DNA of 64,000 nt, from positions 62,001-126,000 of the forward strand of contig JAUYSK010000027.1 of assembly GCA_030696345.1 (NCBI GenBank), given 5' to 3'. The notes under the pieces were generated by a model that saw only the letters and a program-made list of their open reading frames with translations, was not told the DNA's origin and did no database searches. Positions 37,825-46,700 of the stretch are shown here, in pieces (the first letter of the stretch is position 1; each line of letters starts with the position of its first letter). A program made the position numbers and the translations under genes. Origin of the DNA: Azonexus sp. Lineage in GTDB: Bacteria > Pseudomonadota > Gammaproteobacteria > Burkholderiales > Rhodocyclaceae.

Positions 37825-38955
37825 ATGAATTCCATTTTCAAGGGTCCGCTGTCCGGGCGGAAAACCCGCATCGCTCTGGCGCTGCTTGCTCTGGTCGCAG
37901 TCGGTGCCTTTTTCTTTTCCGGTTCCGGGGCAGAAAAGCCGGCTGAATCACCGGCGGTGGCGGCTCGGCCGGCGCTGACGGTCAGCCTGATTTCGCCCCA
38001 GGCGATGGACTGGCCGCAAGTGCTGCCGGCCAACGGCAATGTTGTGGCCTGGCAGGAAGCGGTGATCGGGCCCGAAATCAGCAATTACCGGATTACCGAA
38101 GTGCGCGCCCAGGTTGGCGATCAGGTCAAGAAAGGCCAGGTTCTGGCCCGCATCGCCAGCGACACCGTCGCCAGCGAACTGGCCGAAACGCAGGCCGCCG
38201 TGGCCGAATTGCAGGCCAGCGCAGCCGAAGCCAAAGGTAATGCCGAGCGGGCGACGGAACTGAAAACCAAGGGCTTCTACAGTTCGCAGCTCAACACCCA
38301 GTACCAGACTGCCCAGCACACCGCGTCAGCCCGCCTGGCCGCAGCACGTGCCCGGCAGCAGGCCGCCGAAGTGAAAATGAGCAAGACGGTGGTGCTGGCG
38401 ACTGACGATGGCGTGATTTCAGCCCGCAGCGCGACGGTCGGTTCGCTGACCCAGCCGGGGCAGGAAATGTTCCGGTTGATTCGCGGTGGCCGGCTGGAAT
38501 GGCGGGCCGAAGTCTCCTCGCTGGATCTGGCCAGACTGAAGCCGGGCGTGCCGGCAACGCTGATCAACCCGAATGGTGTTGCCGTCAAAGGCAGCGTGCG
38601 CGCCGTCGCCCCGAGCGTTGATCCGCAGACGCGCAATGGTCTGGTCTATGTCGATCTGCCGGTGACCGATGCCGTCCGGGCCGGCATGTTCGCCCGTGGT
38701 GAATTCGAGCTGGCGCAGAGCCCGGCGCTGACGCTGCCGCAAACGGCGGTCGTCCTGCGCGAGGGCTTTGCCTATGTTTTCCGTCTGGAAGGCGCTGACC
38801 GCGTCGCCCAGACCAAGGTGGCCCTGGGCCGCCGGCTTGGCGAACGCATCGAGATAGTTTCCGGTCTGGAGCCGCAGACCCGCGTCGTCGAAAGCGGCGC
38901 CGGCTTCCTGGCTGACGGCGACGCCGTGAAGGTCGTCGAAGGCAGCGCGAAATGA
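37825..38955 (+). CDS. RND efflux membrane-fusion (periplasmic adaptor) protein
   Basis: HlyD/AcrA-type adaptor of 376 aa. A single N-terminal membrane helix (IALALLALVAVGAFFFSG) anchors it. The lipoyl-like halves (VRAQVGDQVKKGQVLARI and DDGVISARSATVGSLTQPG) flank a coiled-coil hairpin (about residues 110-190), followed by the beta-barrel and membrane-proximal domains (MFARGEFELAQSPALTLPQT). It links the inner-membrane pump encoded just downstream to an outer-membrane channel; no channel gene is seen here. ATG 37825 lies in an 83-base gap after the CoA-transferase, so it may have its own promoter. Confidence 0.92.
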   Translation: MNSIFKGPLSGRKTRIALALLALVAVGAFFFSGSGAEKPAESPAVAARPALTVSLISPQAMDWPQVLPANGNVVAWQEAVIGPEISNYRITEVRAQVGDQVKKGQVLARIASDTVASELAETQAAVAELQASAAEAKGNAERATELKTKGFYSSQLNTQYQTAQHTASARLAAARARQQAAEVKMSKTVVLATDDGVISARSATVGSLTQPGQEMFRLIRGGRLEWRAEVSSLDLARLKPGVPATLINPNGVAVKGSVRAVAPSVDPQTRNGLVYVDLPVTDAVRAGMFARGEFELAQSPALTLPQTAVVLREGFAYVFRLEGADRVAQTKVALGRRLGERIEIVSGLEPQTRVVESGAGFLADGDAVKVVEGSAK

Positions 38956-39031
38956 GTCATTTTTGCCGGTTGACCCTGGGGCCAGCCCTTGTTTCTATGG
39001 TCGCAGCACTCGCCGCCAGGGGCGCCCGGCC

Positions 39032-42000
39032 GTGTTGAACGTTTCATCGTGGTCGATCCGGAACCCGACGCCGGCTATCCTGCTCTTCATCCTGCTCACG
39101 TTGGCCGGTGTCATGGGCTTCAGGGCGATGAAGATCCAGCAGTTCATGGACATCGAGTTGCCGACCGTGATCGTCACGGCGAGCCTGCCCGGCGCGGCGC
39201 CGGCGCAGATGGAAACCGAGGTGGCGCGCAAGATCGAGAATTCGGTGGCGACGCTGCAGGGCATCAAGCACATCTATACCAAGGTGCAGGACGGCACGGC
39301 GACCGTGACCGTCGAGTTCCGCCTGGAAAAGCCGACGCAGGAAGCGGTCGACGACGTGCGCGATGCCGTGTCGCGCATCCGTGCCGACCTGCCGGGCGAC
39401 ATCAAGGATCCGGTGATCAGCAAGGTCAACCTGTCCGGGGCGCCGATCCTGACCTACACCGTGGCGTCGAGCCGAATGGACGACGAGGCGCTGTCGTGGT
39501 TTGTCGACAACGCGGTGACCAAGGCGCTGCTCTCGGCGCGCGGGGTCGGCGCGGTTTCCAGGGTCGGCGGCGTGACGCGGGAGATTCGCGTCGAACTCGA
39601 CCCGGCCAGGATGCTGGCGTTGAATGCCACGGCCGCCGACATTTCACGGCAGTTGCGGCAGATCCAGCAGGACGCATCGGGTGGCCGGGCCGATGTCGGC
39701 GGTGTCGAGCAGTCGGTGCGGACCATCGCCACCGTCAAGAGTGCCGATGAACTGGGCGGCATGGACATTGTTTTGACCGACGGCCGCCGCCTGCGCCTCA
39801 ATCAGGTGGCGACGATCAGCGATACCGTCGGGGAACAGCGCAGCACCGCGTTGCTCAACGGCAAGCCCGTGGTCGGCTTCGAAATTACCCGCAGCAAGGG
39901 GGCCGGAGAGGTCGAGGTGGCCGACAACGTCAAGCGCGTGCTCGACAAGCTCAAGGCCGAGCATCCCGACATCGTGATCACTGAAGCCTTCAATTTCGTC
40001 GATCCCGTCATCGAAAACTATGAAGGCTCGATGAAGTTGCTGATCGAAGGCGCGCTGCTTGCCGTGCTCGTTGTCTGGCTCTTTCTGCGCGACGGGCGGG
40101 CGACCTTCGTTTCGGCTGCTGCACTGCCGCTGTCGGCCATCCCGACCTTCGCCGTGATGTACCTGATGGGCTTCACGCTCAACGTCGTGACCCTGCTCTC
40201 GATGTCGCTGGTCGTCGGCATATTGGTCGATGACGCCATCGTCGAGATCGAAAACATCATGCGCCACCTGCGCATGGGAAAAACGCCCTACCAGGCAGCG
40301 ATGGAAGCGGCCGACGAAATCGGCCTGGCGGTTATCGCCACCACATTCACCCTGATTGCCGTCTTCCTGCCGACCGCCTTCATGGGCGGTGTCGCGGGCA
40401 AATTCTTCGTCCAGTTCGGGTGGACCGCAGCAATCGCCGTCTTTTTCTCGCTGGTCGTCGCCCGCATGCTGACGCCGATGATGGCCGCCTACATCATGCG
40501 CCCGGTGATCCACGACGAGCCGACGCCGGGCTGGCTGAAATACTACACAGGCTGGGCGGCGTGGTGCCTGAAGCACCGCATCGTGACGATGCTCGGGGCG
40601 GCGTTCTTTTTCATCGGCTCCTTCATGCTCGTGCCGCTGCTGCCGACGGGATTCGTGCCGCCGGACGATGTCTCGCAGACGCAAATCTACCTGTCGCTGC
40701 CCCCTGGCGCGACTTTCAAGGAAACGCTGGCGGTAGCCGAACAGGCGCGCCTGATTGCCGAAGCCAACAAGCACGTCAGGCTCGTCTATACCGCCGTCGG
40801 TGGCGGCAAGGCGGGTAGCGATCCTTTTGCTCCGGCCGGTGCCGCCGAGGTGCGCAAGGCAACGCTGACGCTTAACCTGACACCGCGCAGCGAGCGTTCC
40901 GGGACCAGCAAGCAGGTCATCGAAGGCCAGTTGCGCGTCGCACTGACGGCAATTCCCGGCGCCCAGATCAAGGTCGGGCTGGCCTCCGGCAACGAGAAAT
41001 ACGTTCTCGTCCTGGCCAGCGAAAACGGACCGCTGCTCGCCGAACACGCGCGCATCGTCGAACGCGAACTGCGTGGCATTCCGGGCGTCGGCAACATCAC
41101 GACAACGGCCAGCCTGGTCCGCCCGGAACTCGTCATCCGCCCTGATTTTGCGCGCATGGCCGATCTCGGCGTTACCTCGGCGGCCATCGCCGACACGCTG
41201 CGTATCGCCACCGCCGGTGATTACGATCAGGGGCTGGCCAAGCTCAACCTCGCCCAACGGCAGGTGCCGATCGTCGTCAAGCTGCCGCCCGCCGCGCGTG
41301 GTGATCTGGCTCTGCTCGAACGCCTTACCGTACCGGGCAAGCACGGCCCGGTCATTCTGGCCAATGTCGCTTCGTTATCCATCGCTGGCGGCCCCGCCGA
41401 GATCGATCGCTACGATCGCCTGCGCAACATCAATTTTGAAATCGAACTCAACGGCCAGCCCCTGGGCGAAGTCGAGGCCACGGCGCTGGCCATGCCCAGC
41501 CTGAAGAACCTGCCACCCGGCGTTATCCAGACCACGATCGGTGATGCCGAGGCGATGGGCGAGTTGTTCACCAGCTTCGCGCTGGCGATGGGAACCGGTG
41601 TGCTCTGCATCTACATCGTGCTGGTCCTGCTCTTCAAGGATTTCGTCCAGCCGGTGACCATTCTCGCGGCGCTCGTGCTCTCCGTGCCCGGCGCATTTCT
41701 CGCGCTGTACGTCACGAGCACGGCCTTGTCGATGCCGTCGATGATCGGCCTGATCATGCTGATGGGCATTGCCACCAAGAACTCCATCCTGCTTATCGAT
41801 TACGTTGTTCTCGCCCGCCGCGACCACGGCCTCAATCGCTGGGACGCCCTGCTCGACGCCTGCAGCAAGCGGGCGAGGCCCATCATCATGACCACCGTCG
41901 CGATGGGCGCCGGCATGATGCCGATTGCGCTCGGCATCGGCACCGATCCCAGTTTCCGGGCGCCGATGGCAATTGTCGTGATCGGTGGCCTGATCACCTC

Positions 42001-42097
42001 GACCTTCCTCAGCCTGCTGGTGATTCCGGTGGTCTTTACCTACGTCGATGACCTGATCGGCATGGTGCGTGCAGCGTTCGGCCTGAAGCCGCACTGA
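39032..42097 (+). CDS. RND efflux transporter permease
   Basis: Inner-membrane proton-driven pump of the AcrB/HAE-1-like family, about 1021 aa with 12 membrane helices. Visible landmarks: SIRNPTPAILLFILLTLAG (helix 1), the first periplasmic domain, FTLNVVTLLSMSLVVGILVD with VDDAIVEIENIMRH (helix 4 with the conserved Asp pair), the second large periplasmic domain, and the C-terminal helices (MPSMIGLIMLMGIATKNSIL, MGAGMMPIALGIGTDPSFRA). I chose GTG 39032, giving MLNVSSWSIRNPT, because family members start this way and AGGGG lies about nine bases upstream; a TTG at 38963 would add 23 unlikely residues. It follows the adaptor gene. Confidence 0.92.
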   Translation: MLNVSSWSIRNPTPAILLFILLTLAGVMGFRAMKIQQFMDIELPTVIVTASLPGAAPAQMETEVARKIENSVATLQGIKHIYTKVQDGTATVTVEFRLEKPTQEAVDDVRDAVSRIRADLPGDIKDPVISKVNLSGAPILTYTVASSRMDDEALSWFVDNAVTKALLSARGVGAVSRVGGVTREIRVELDPARMLALNATAADISRQLRQIQQDASGGRADVGGVEQSVRTIATVKSADELGGMDIVLTDGRRLRLNQVATISDTVGEQRSTALLNGKPVVGFEITRSKGAGEVEVADNVKRVLDKLKAEHPDIVITEAFNFVDPVIENYEGSMKLLIEGALLAVLVVWLFLRDGRATFVSAAALPLSAIPTFAVMYLMGFTLNVVTLLSMSLVVGILVDDAIVEIENIMRHLRMGKTPYQAAMEAADEIGLAVIATTFTLIAVFLPTAFMGGVAGKFFVQFGWTAAIAVFFSLVVARMLTPMMAAYIMRPVIHDEPTPGWLKYYTGWAAWCLKHRIVTMLGAAFFFIGSFMLVPLLPTGFVPPDDVSQTQIYLSLPPGATFKETLAVAEQARLIAEANKHVRLVYTAVGGGKAGSDPFAPAGAAEVRKATLTLNLTPRSERSGTSKQVIEGQLRVALTAIPGAQIKVGLASGNEKYVLVLASENGPLLAEHARIVERELRGIPGVGNITTTASLVRPELVIRPDFARMADLGVTSAAIADTLRIATAGDYDQGLAKLNLAQRQVPIVVKLPPAARGDLALLERLTVPGKHGPVILANVASLSIAGGPAEIDRYDRLRNINFEIELNGQPLGEVEATALAMPSLKNLPPGVIQTTIGDAEAMGELFTSFALAMGTGVLCIYIVLVLLFKDFVQPVTILAALVLSVPGAFLALYVTSTALSMPSMIGLIMLMGIATKNSILLIDYVVLARRDHGLNRWDALLDACSKRARPIIMTTVAMGAGMMPIALGIGTDPSFRAPMAIVVIGGLITSTFLSLLVIPVVFTYVDDLIGMVRAAFGLKPH

Positions 42098-42107
42098 TCA
42101 ATCGGTC

Positions 42108-42168
42108 GTCCCCGCGAAAGCGGGGACCCGGCGCCCTGATTCAAATGGATTCCCGCCTGCGCGGGAAT
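42108..42168. repeat. Paired palindromes; second matches the neisserial dRS3 pattern
   Basis: Two perfect hairpins lie in the gap between the convergent RND permease and a small membrane-protein gene. The first is GTCCCCGC GAAA GCGGGGAC (42108-42127). The second is ATTCCCGC CTGC GCGGGAAT (42149-42168), which fits ATTCCC-N8-GGGAAT, the consensus of the dRS3 repeat of Neisseria. Neither is followed by a T run. They may be the ends of a small intergenic element; no coding sequence or transposase is present. Confidence 0.75.
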
Positions 42169-42180
42169 GACTGACCCGGT

Positions 42181-42558
42181 TTAATCGGCGTTTTTCTGGC
42201 GTCGGCAGCTGGCTGGCGCCTTGTCGATGTCGTCGGGTTCGTCGTAATCCTGCAGCGGGTAGGCGTCGGCCACATAGGCCGGGCCTTTCATCACCATGAT
42301 GATGAAGGCGGCGATGGCGACGGTGAACACCACCGTCCAGTGCAGGATGACGAGACTGATCGCGTAAATGTCGATGGTCGTGATCAGGTGATCTGTTTCC
42401 GTGGCGCTGGCCTCGTCAAGAAACAGGCGGGCAAGGAGCGAGGGCAGGCCGAGCAACAAGCTGCCCACAATGAGTACCTTGGGCAGCTTGCGGAGCACGC
42501 TGCGTTCCTGTCCTGGCGGCGTTGTGGTGAATCCGGGCAGTTTGTTGAAGGCACTCAT
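42181..42558 (-). CDS. Small membrane protein of unknown function
   Basis: Protein of 125 aa with two predicted membrane helices (LIVGSLLLGLPSLLARLFL, about residues 29-47, and YAISLVILHWTVVFTVAIAAF, about residues 65-86 with the hydrophobic run continuing IIMVM). Between them is the polar segment DEASATETDHL. The C-terminus is acidic then basic (DYDEPDDIDKAPASCRRQ) and likely cytoplasmic. I do not recognise the family. The frame is open, the start ATG 42558 follows AAAGGAG at good spacing, and the codon pattern matches the neighbours, so it is probably a real gene. It follows another hypothetical gene on the same strand by 45 bases. Confidence 0.65.
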   Translation of the reverse strand: MSAFNKLPGFTTTPPGQERSVLRKLPKVLIVGSLLLGLPSLLARLFLDEASATETDHLITTIDIYAISLVILHWTVVFTVAIAAFIIMVMKGPAYVADAYPLQDYDEPDDIDKAPASCRRQKNAD

Positions 42559-42603
42559 GCGAACTCCTTTTCTGCTACGTCGGGCGCTGGGTCAAAGCCA
42601 GTT

Positions 42604-43182
42604 TCAGGCCGCTATGGCTTTGTCCGCTTTGCTCGCTTCGAGTTCCAGATGGCACGGCGCCAGAATCAGGTGGGCCAGATGTTCGGGATCATTTGACTGC
42701 ATGCGTTCGGCAAAGGCGGTCAGGCGGGGGTCTTTGGCCTCGGTCAGGGTGGCGATCAGCGCCCGTGCAGCTTCGCGCGGATTCGGGCCGCCGGGCTGAT
42801 AGCCCGGCCAGTCCTTGTAATGCGACAACAACTCGGCGCGGTGGTCGAGATAGAGCGGGCAGGTGCAGGTGAAATCGAGTTCGGCCTGACGGGCGGCAAT
42901 CCCGGCGTCGATTTCGGCATCCGACATCTTGTAGTGGGCCTTCTCGGCGTCGGTCCAGTGCGGCTTGTCGCCGTGCTTTTCGCGCAGCGTGGCGAAGGTG
43001 CTCTTCAGCGCGATCTGTGAATGCGTGTGGGAATCCCGAAAAATTTGCACGAGATCCTTGCCATGACCTTCGGGGCCGACATAGCGCATGCTGGTTGTAA
43101 TTTGCCGTGGATTGAAACCGAACTGGCGGGCGCAGGCGGCGCGGAGAACGTCGAACAGTTCATTGATTTTTGCGGGACTCAC
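42604..43182 (-). CDS. Hypothetical soluble protein
   Basis: Protein of about 192 aa, no membrane helix. Not recognised. It has a mildly charged helical composition, the pair CTCPLYLDHRAELL near the middle, and a C-terminal half rich in His, Glu and Ala (NDPEHLAHLILAPCHLELEA). I chose GTG 43182, which has AGAGGAAA seven bases upstream; an upstream TTG at 43233 would add 17 residues with a poorly spaced site. It lies upstream of the small membrane-protein gene on the same strand and downstream of two other small genes, suggesting a minor operon. No function can be offered. Confidence 0.6.
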   Translation of the reverse strand: MSPAKINELFDVLRAACARQFGFNPRQITTSMRYVGPEGHGKDLVQIFRDSHTHSQIALKSTFATLREKHGDKPHWTDAEKAHYKMSDAEIDAGIAARQAELDFTCTCPLYLDHRAELLSHYKDWPGYQPGGPNPREAARALIATLTEAKDPRLTAFAERMQSNDPEHLAHLILAPCHLELEASKADKAIAA

Positions 43183-43268
43183 AGGGCTTTCCTCTCGTTC
43201 AGGTGCGAGCGTTGCGATGGCAACGTCAGTCAATTTCCTGCCGAGAGGATACGCCTTTCGCGTTGCCT

Positions 43269-43424
43269 TTAGCGGATGTGAAGGTTACTGGCGCCGAATA
43301 TCCCAATCAGTCCGATTACGATCAAATAGATGGCCACGATGTAATTTAGCAGTCGTGGCATCAGGAGAATCAGAATGCCCGCGACCAGCGAAACCAGCGG
43401 GGCCAGACCCAGATAAATGTTCAT
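43269..43424 (-). CDS. Small two-helix membrane protein, DUF3096-like
   Basis: Protein of 51 aa, almost entirely hydrophobic: LGLAPLVSLVAGILILLMP, a short turn RLLN, then YIVAIYLIVIGLIGIFG. This matches the DUF3096 type of tiny membrane proteins found in many proteobacteria. ATG 43424 has AGAGG about eight bases upstream, while the frame's upstream extension has no family sequence. Its first 140 bases overlap, in another frame, the end of the preceding small gene (43285-43644). Function unknown. Confidence 0.7.
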   Translation of the reverse strand: MNIYLGLAPLVSLVAGILILLMPRLLNYIVAIYLIVIGLIGIFGASNLHIR

Positions 43425-43644
43425 CGGCAAGCCTCTTTCGATTGATGATTCTGCCCAGAAAGGTGGCGGCCAATGCAAAAATGCAGCCGCTGCCGCCCAT
43501 AAACAGCCAGATGATCATCGGGCCACTCAGGAAGGCGCTTTTTGTGACGGTCTCGTCGTAAGGTGAATAGTCGAAAACGGCCGACCCCATTACGGTCATT
43601 GCGGCGCCCAGGATGAGCGTGGTTTTCAGGATGTCATAGCTCAT
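43285..43644 (-). CDS. Small membrane protein overlapping the DUF3096-like gene
   Basis: Protein of up to 119 aa, not recognised. It starts MSYDILKTTLILGAAMTVMG with one hydrophobic segment, then a second (GPMIIWLFMGGSGCIFALAA), and ends in a polar, His/Arg-rich tail that looks non-conserved. ATG 43644 has a good ribosome site (AGAGG). The tail, from about residue 74, is encoded by DNA that also encodes the DUF3096-like protein in another frame, an overlap of 140 bases. Either this overlap is real or an indel has moved the natural stop codon. The 106-base gap up to tamB shows nothing. Confidence 0.5.
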   Translation of the reverse strand: MSYDILKTTLILGAAMTVMGSAVFDYSPYDETVTKSAFLSGPMIIWLFMGGSGCIFALAATFLGRIINRKRLADEHLSGSGPAGFAGRGHSDSPDATTAKLHRGHLFDRNRTDWDIRRQ

Positions 43645-43750
43645 GGTTCTGCCTCTTCTGGTGAGAGCATTGTTGTCATGCACGGAGCTATGTTGCCGCG
43701 ATGGCACGATGCCTACAGTGCGTTTCCGCACATAAGGCCGTGGCGATGCG

Positions 43751-46700
43751 TCAGGGGGGCGGCGGACGCCGCTGGGCTCGGCCGAAGGTCAGCGTATAGA
43801 AAATGTCCAGCGCATTGTCGCTGCCGGCGCGGCCGATTATCGAGACCTGGCGGGTCAGGTTAACGGTCAGTTTGACGATGCTTTCGGCCCTGCCCATCGA
43901 TTGCTCGTAGGAAAGCAGGGCATTCGAGCTCAAGCGCTTGCCGACGCTGAATATCTGGTTGCCGGTGGCGGCGGTTGTGTCGACCGTGCTGCCGGCGACC
44001 CGGCTGGTCGGCTGGCGGCTGCCGGAGCCGCCGATCTCACCCTGACGAACGCCAAATTCATCGATGCCGAAAGTTTTCTTCAACTGCTGCACAAGATTGC
44101 CGGAACTGCTCCCGAGCAGCCCGCCGGCGGCGCCAAGCAGAACCGTTGCATCGCCGGCGCCCATTGATTCCGGGCCGTGGCCGAGCACCAGCCAGGCGAG
44201 TTTTTCGGCATCCGGCAAGTCGGGATCGGAGATCAGTTTGACCAGCGGCCTTTGCACCGTGCCACTGATCTGCACGCCAGCTTCGACCGATAGGCCCTTG
44301 CGTACGGCGCGGACATCAAGCGCCGGGTTGTCGAGCAGGCCCTGGAAGGTGAGGATGCCGCGCTCGATGGCGAGCTGCTGGCCGTAGGCGTCGAAGCGAC
44401 CGTCGCGGGCGCGGATGCTGCCGGTGGCGCGTGGCAGGTCGCGGCCGCTGGCGCGCAGTCGCAGATCGCCGACCAGCCGGCTGGAGAGGCCGGCGCCCTT
44501 GAACAGGAAGTTCTTGCCGAGGTCGGTGCTGATGTCGAGATCAAGTTTCGGGCGCAGGCTGGTGGCGGGCTGTTCGTTGCCCGGGCGCTTGATGATCACG
44601 TCGTCGGAGAGGCGCGGGGCGCCGCTCGGCGCCAGTTGCCAGTAGCCGGCGTCGACTAATAGCTTGCCCTTGGCGCCCAGCGTGTCGCCCTTCAAGGTCA
44701 GCCGGCCGTCGCCAGAAACGGCCACCCACTGGTCCGGCAGCTGGAAGGCGCCGAGGCGGTCGAGGTGAATGTCGAGAAAGGCGTTGTCAGCCCCTTTGCT
44801 GCGGTCGACCCGCATTTCTCCCGATATTTCGAGGCGGCCCGGCCGTTGCGTCAGGCTGGCAATTTCTTCCTTGCCGGCCAGCCGTAGCGGGCGGGGCAGT
44901 GGTTGCAGCAGACTGTCGAAAGTCAGCTGGCGAACGCGCAGCAAGTTGTCGTCGAGGTCGACGGCGAGATCACCATTGACCAGATTGAGCGCTTGTTCGG
45001 GCAGGCGCAGGGCAAGTTTTTCACCGCGGAAGCGGCCGCTGGATACCGGGTGGTCCGGGGTGCCGGCCAGCTTCAGCTCGCCATTGAAGCGGCCTTCGCT
45101 TTGCCAGCCATCGCCGATCAGTTCGGCCAGCCAGCCAAGATCGGCAATCGCCATTTTCAGCTTGCCCTGCCACGGCGCGGCGCCATTCAGCGACCAGGCG
45201 CCGAGCATGCCGGCGTCCAGCTCGGCCTCAATCAGGCCGACGCGTGTGCCTTTGGCGTTCAGGCTGGCGTGCATCTTTTGCCGGTCGGCGGCAGCCTGAA
45301 GGGTCGCTTGCCAGTCGAGCGGATCGCCCCCCAGCTTTGCCGGGCCCAGGCTCCAGCCATCGGCGCCGAGCTTCAGCGGGGCGGGTGCGGTGAGCTGGAG
45401 ATTGCGCGCCTTGTCTTCGCCTTTGATTCGCGCTTCGAGCAGTTGCCCGAGCCATTGCGCCCCGGCGCCGATTTTGTCCAGCCCGCCCGCGGCAGCCAGG
45501 GTCAGCTGATTCTTTCCGAAGAGATCGGCGCTGGCGCGCAGCCGGTGCGACTGGTTGCTGCCTTCGCCGCGAAGCAGCACTGCCTTGGCCAGGGCCGGTT
45601 GATCCGGGGTGGTGAGCTGGGCGATGCTGAGGTCGATCAGCAGCGGCGACGAGGCTTCGCCGCCGGCCTCCAGTTTGAGCGCCAGGCCGCTGAGCCGACC
45701 GAGGCCGACGCGGCCGAGTCGGGCCGCCTGCAACTGCCCGCTCAGCTTTGTTTGCGGGCCGCTGCCAGCCAGACTGAAGTGGCCGCTGATGCCGCCTTCG
45801 AGGCCGTAAGGGGCAAGTTGCGGCGCGTCGAGCTTGATCGCCAGCACATCGCCGGGGTTGCCATAGGCGCCTTTGGCGGTCAGGTGATTGGTGCCGGCGC
45901 TGAGCCGGATGTCCGCCTTGGGCACGCGCGGCCAGTCGATGCTCAGCTGCCCGTGGCCGGCGAAGGGTTGGCCGGCCAGCTGGCTGTCCTGCAATTCGAA
46001 CTGGCCGTCGATGACCGGGCGTGGCTCCAGTTTGCCCTGCGTCTTGAAGCGGGCGTTGATCTGCGCTGCCGGTACTTTGGCGAAACGGCTGGGGTCGAAG
46101 CGGGCGAGTTCGCCATCGGCCTTGAAGCTCATCGGGCTGGCCAGTGACAACTCGCCACTGGCGGCCAGGCGGGCGGTGCCGGCGGTGATTTCCAGCTTCG
46201 GCAGCGTGACTGTCGCGCTGGCGTGGCTGGCTTCGGCCTGGATGCTGAATTTCTCGTCTTTGAGGTCGAGCTTGACGGCCTGCCGTTCGGCGTTGAGGGC
46301 CGTTGAAATTGTGCCTTTCAGGCGGGTAGACCGCAGCGTCGAGACGATCCGGGCTGCGTCGAGCTGCTTGGCCGTCAGCTCGAGGTTCAGCGTGCCCGCC
46401 TGCCATTGGCCGTGGCCGGTCAGTTCGCCATTGCCGGCCAGCGCCGCTTGCAGCGCTTCAAGTTTTGCCGACTCGCCCTGCCAGTCGAGGCGACCGGAAA
46501 GCTTGTCGAGCGGCAGGCGCTGGCGGTCGAGTGGGCCCGGCTGGCTGTTGTTCAGGGTGAAATTGCCGGCCACGCCGTCGCCTTTGGGTCCGAGGTCGGC
46601 GCGCAGGCTGAGGCGGGCGGCCGGTGCCCCGGCTTGCCAGGCGGCCGGATCGATGTTGTCGAGGGCAATTTGCGCCGTGCTGAAGCTGGCCGTGGCAAAG

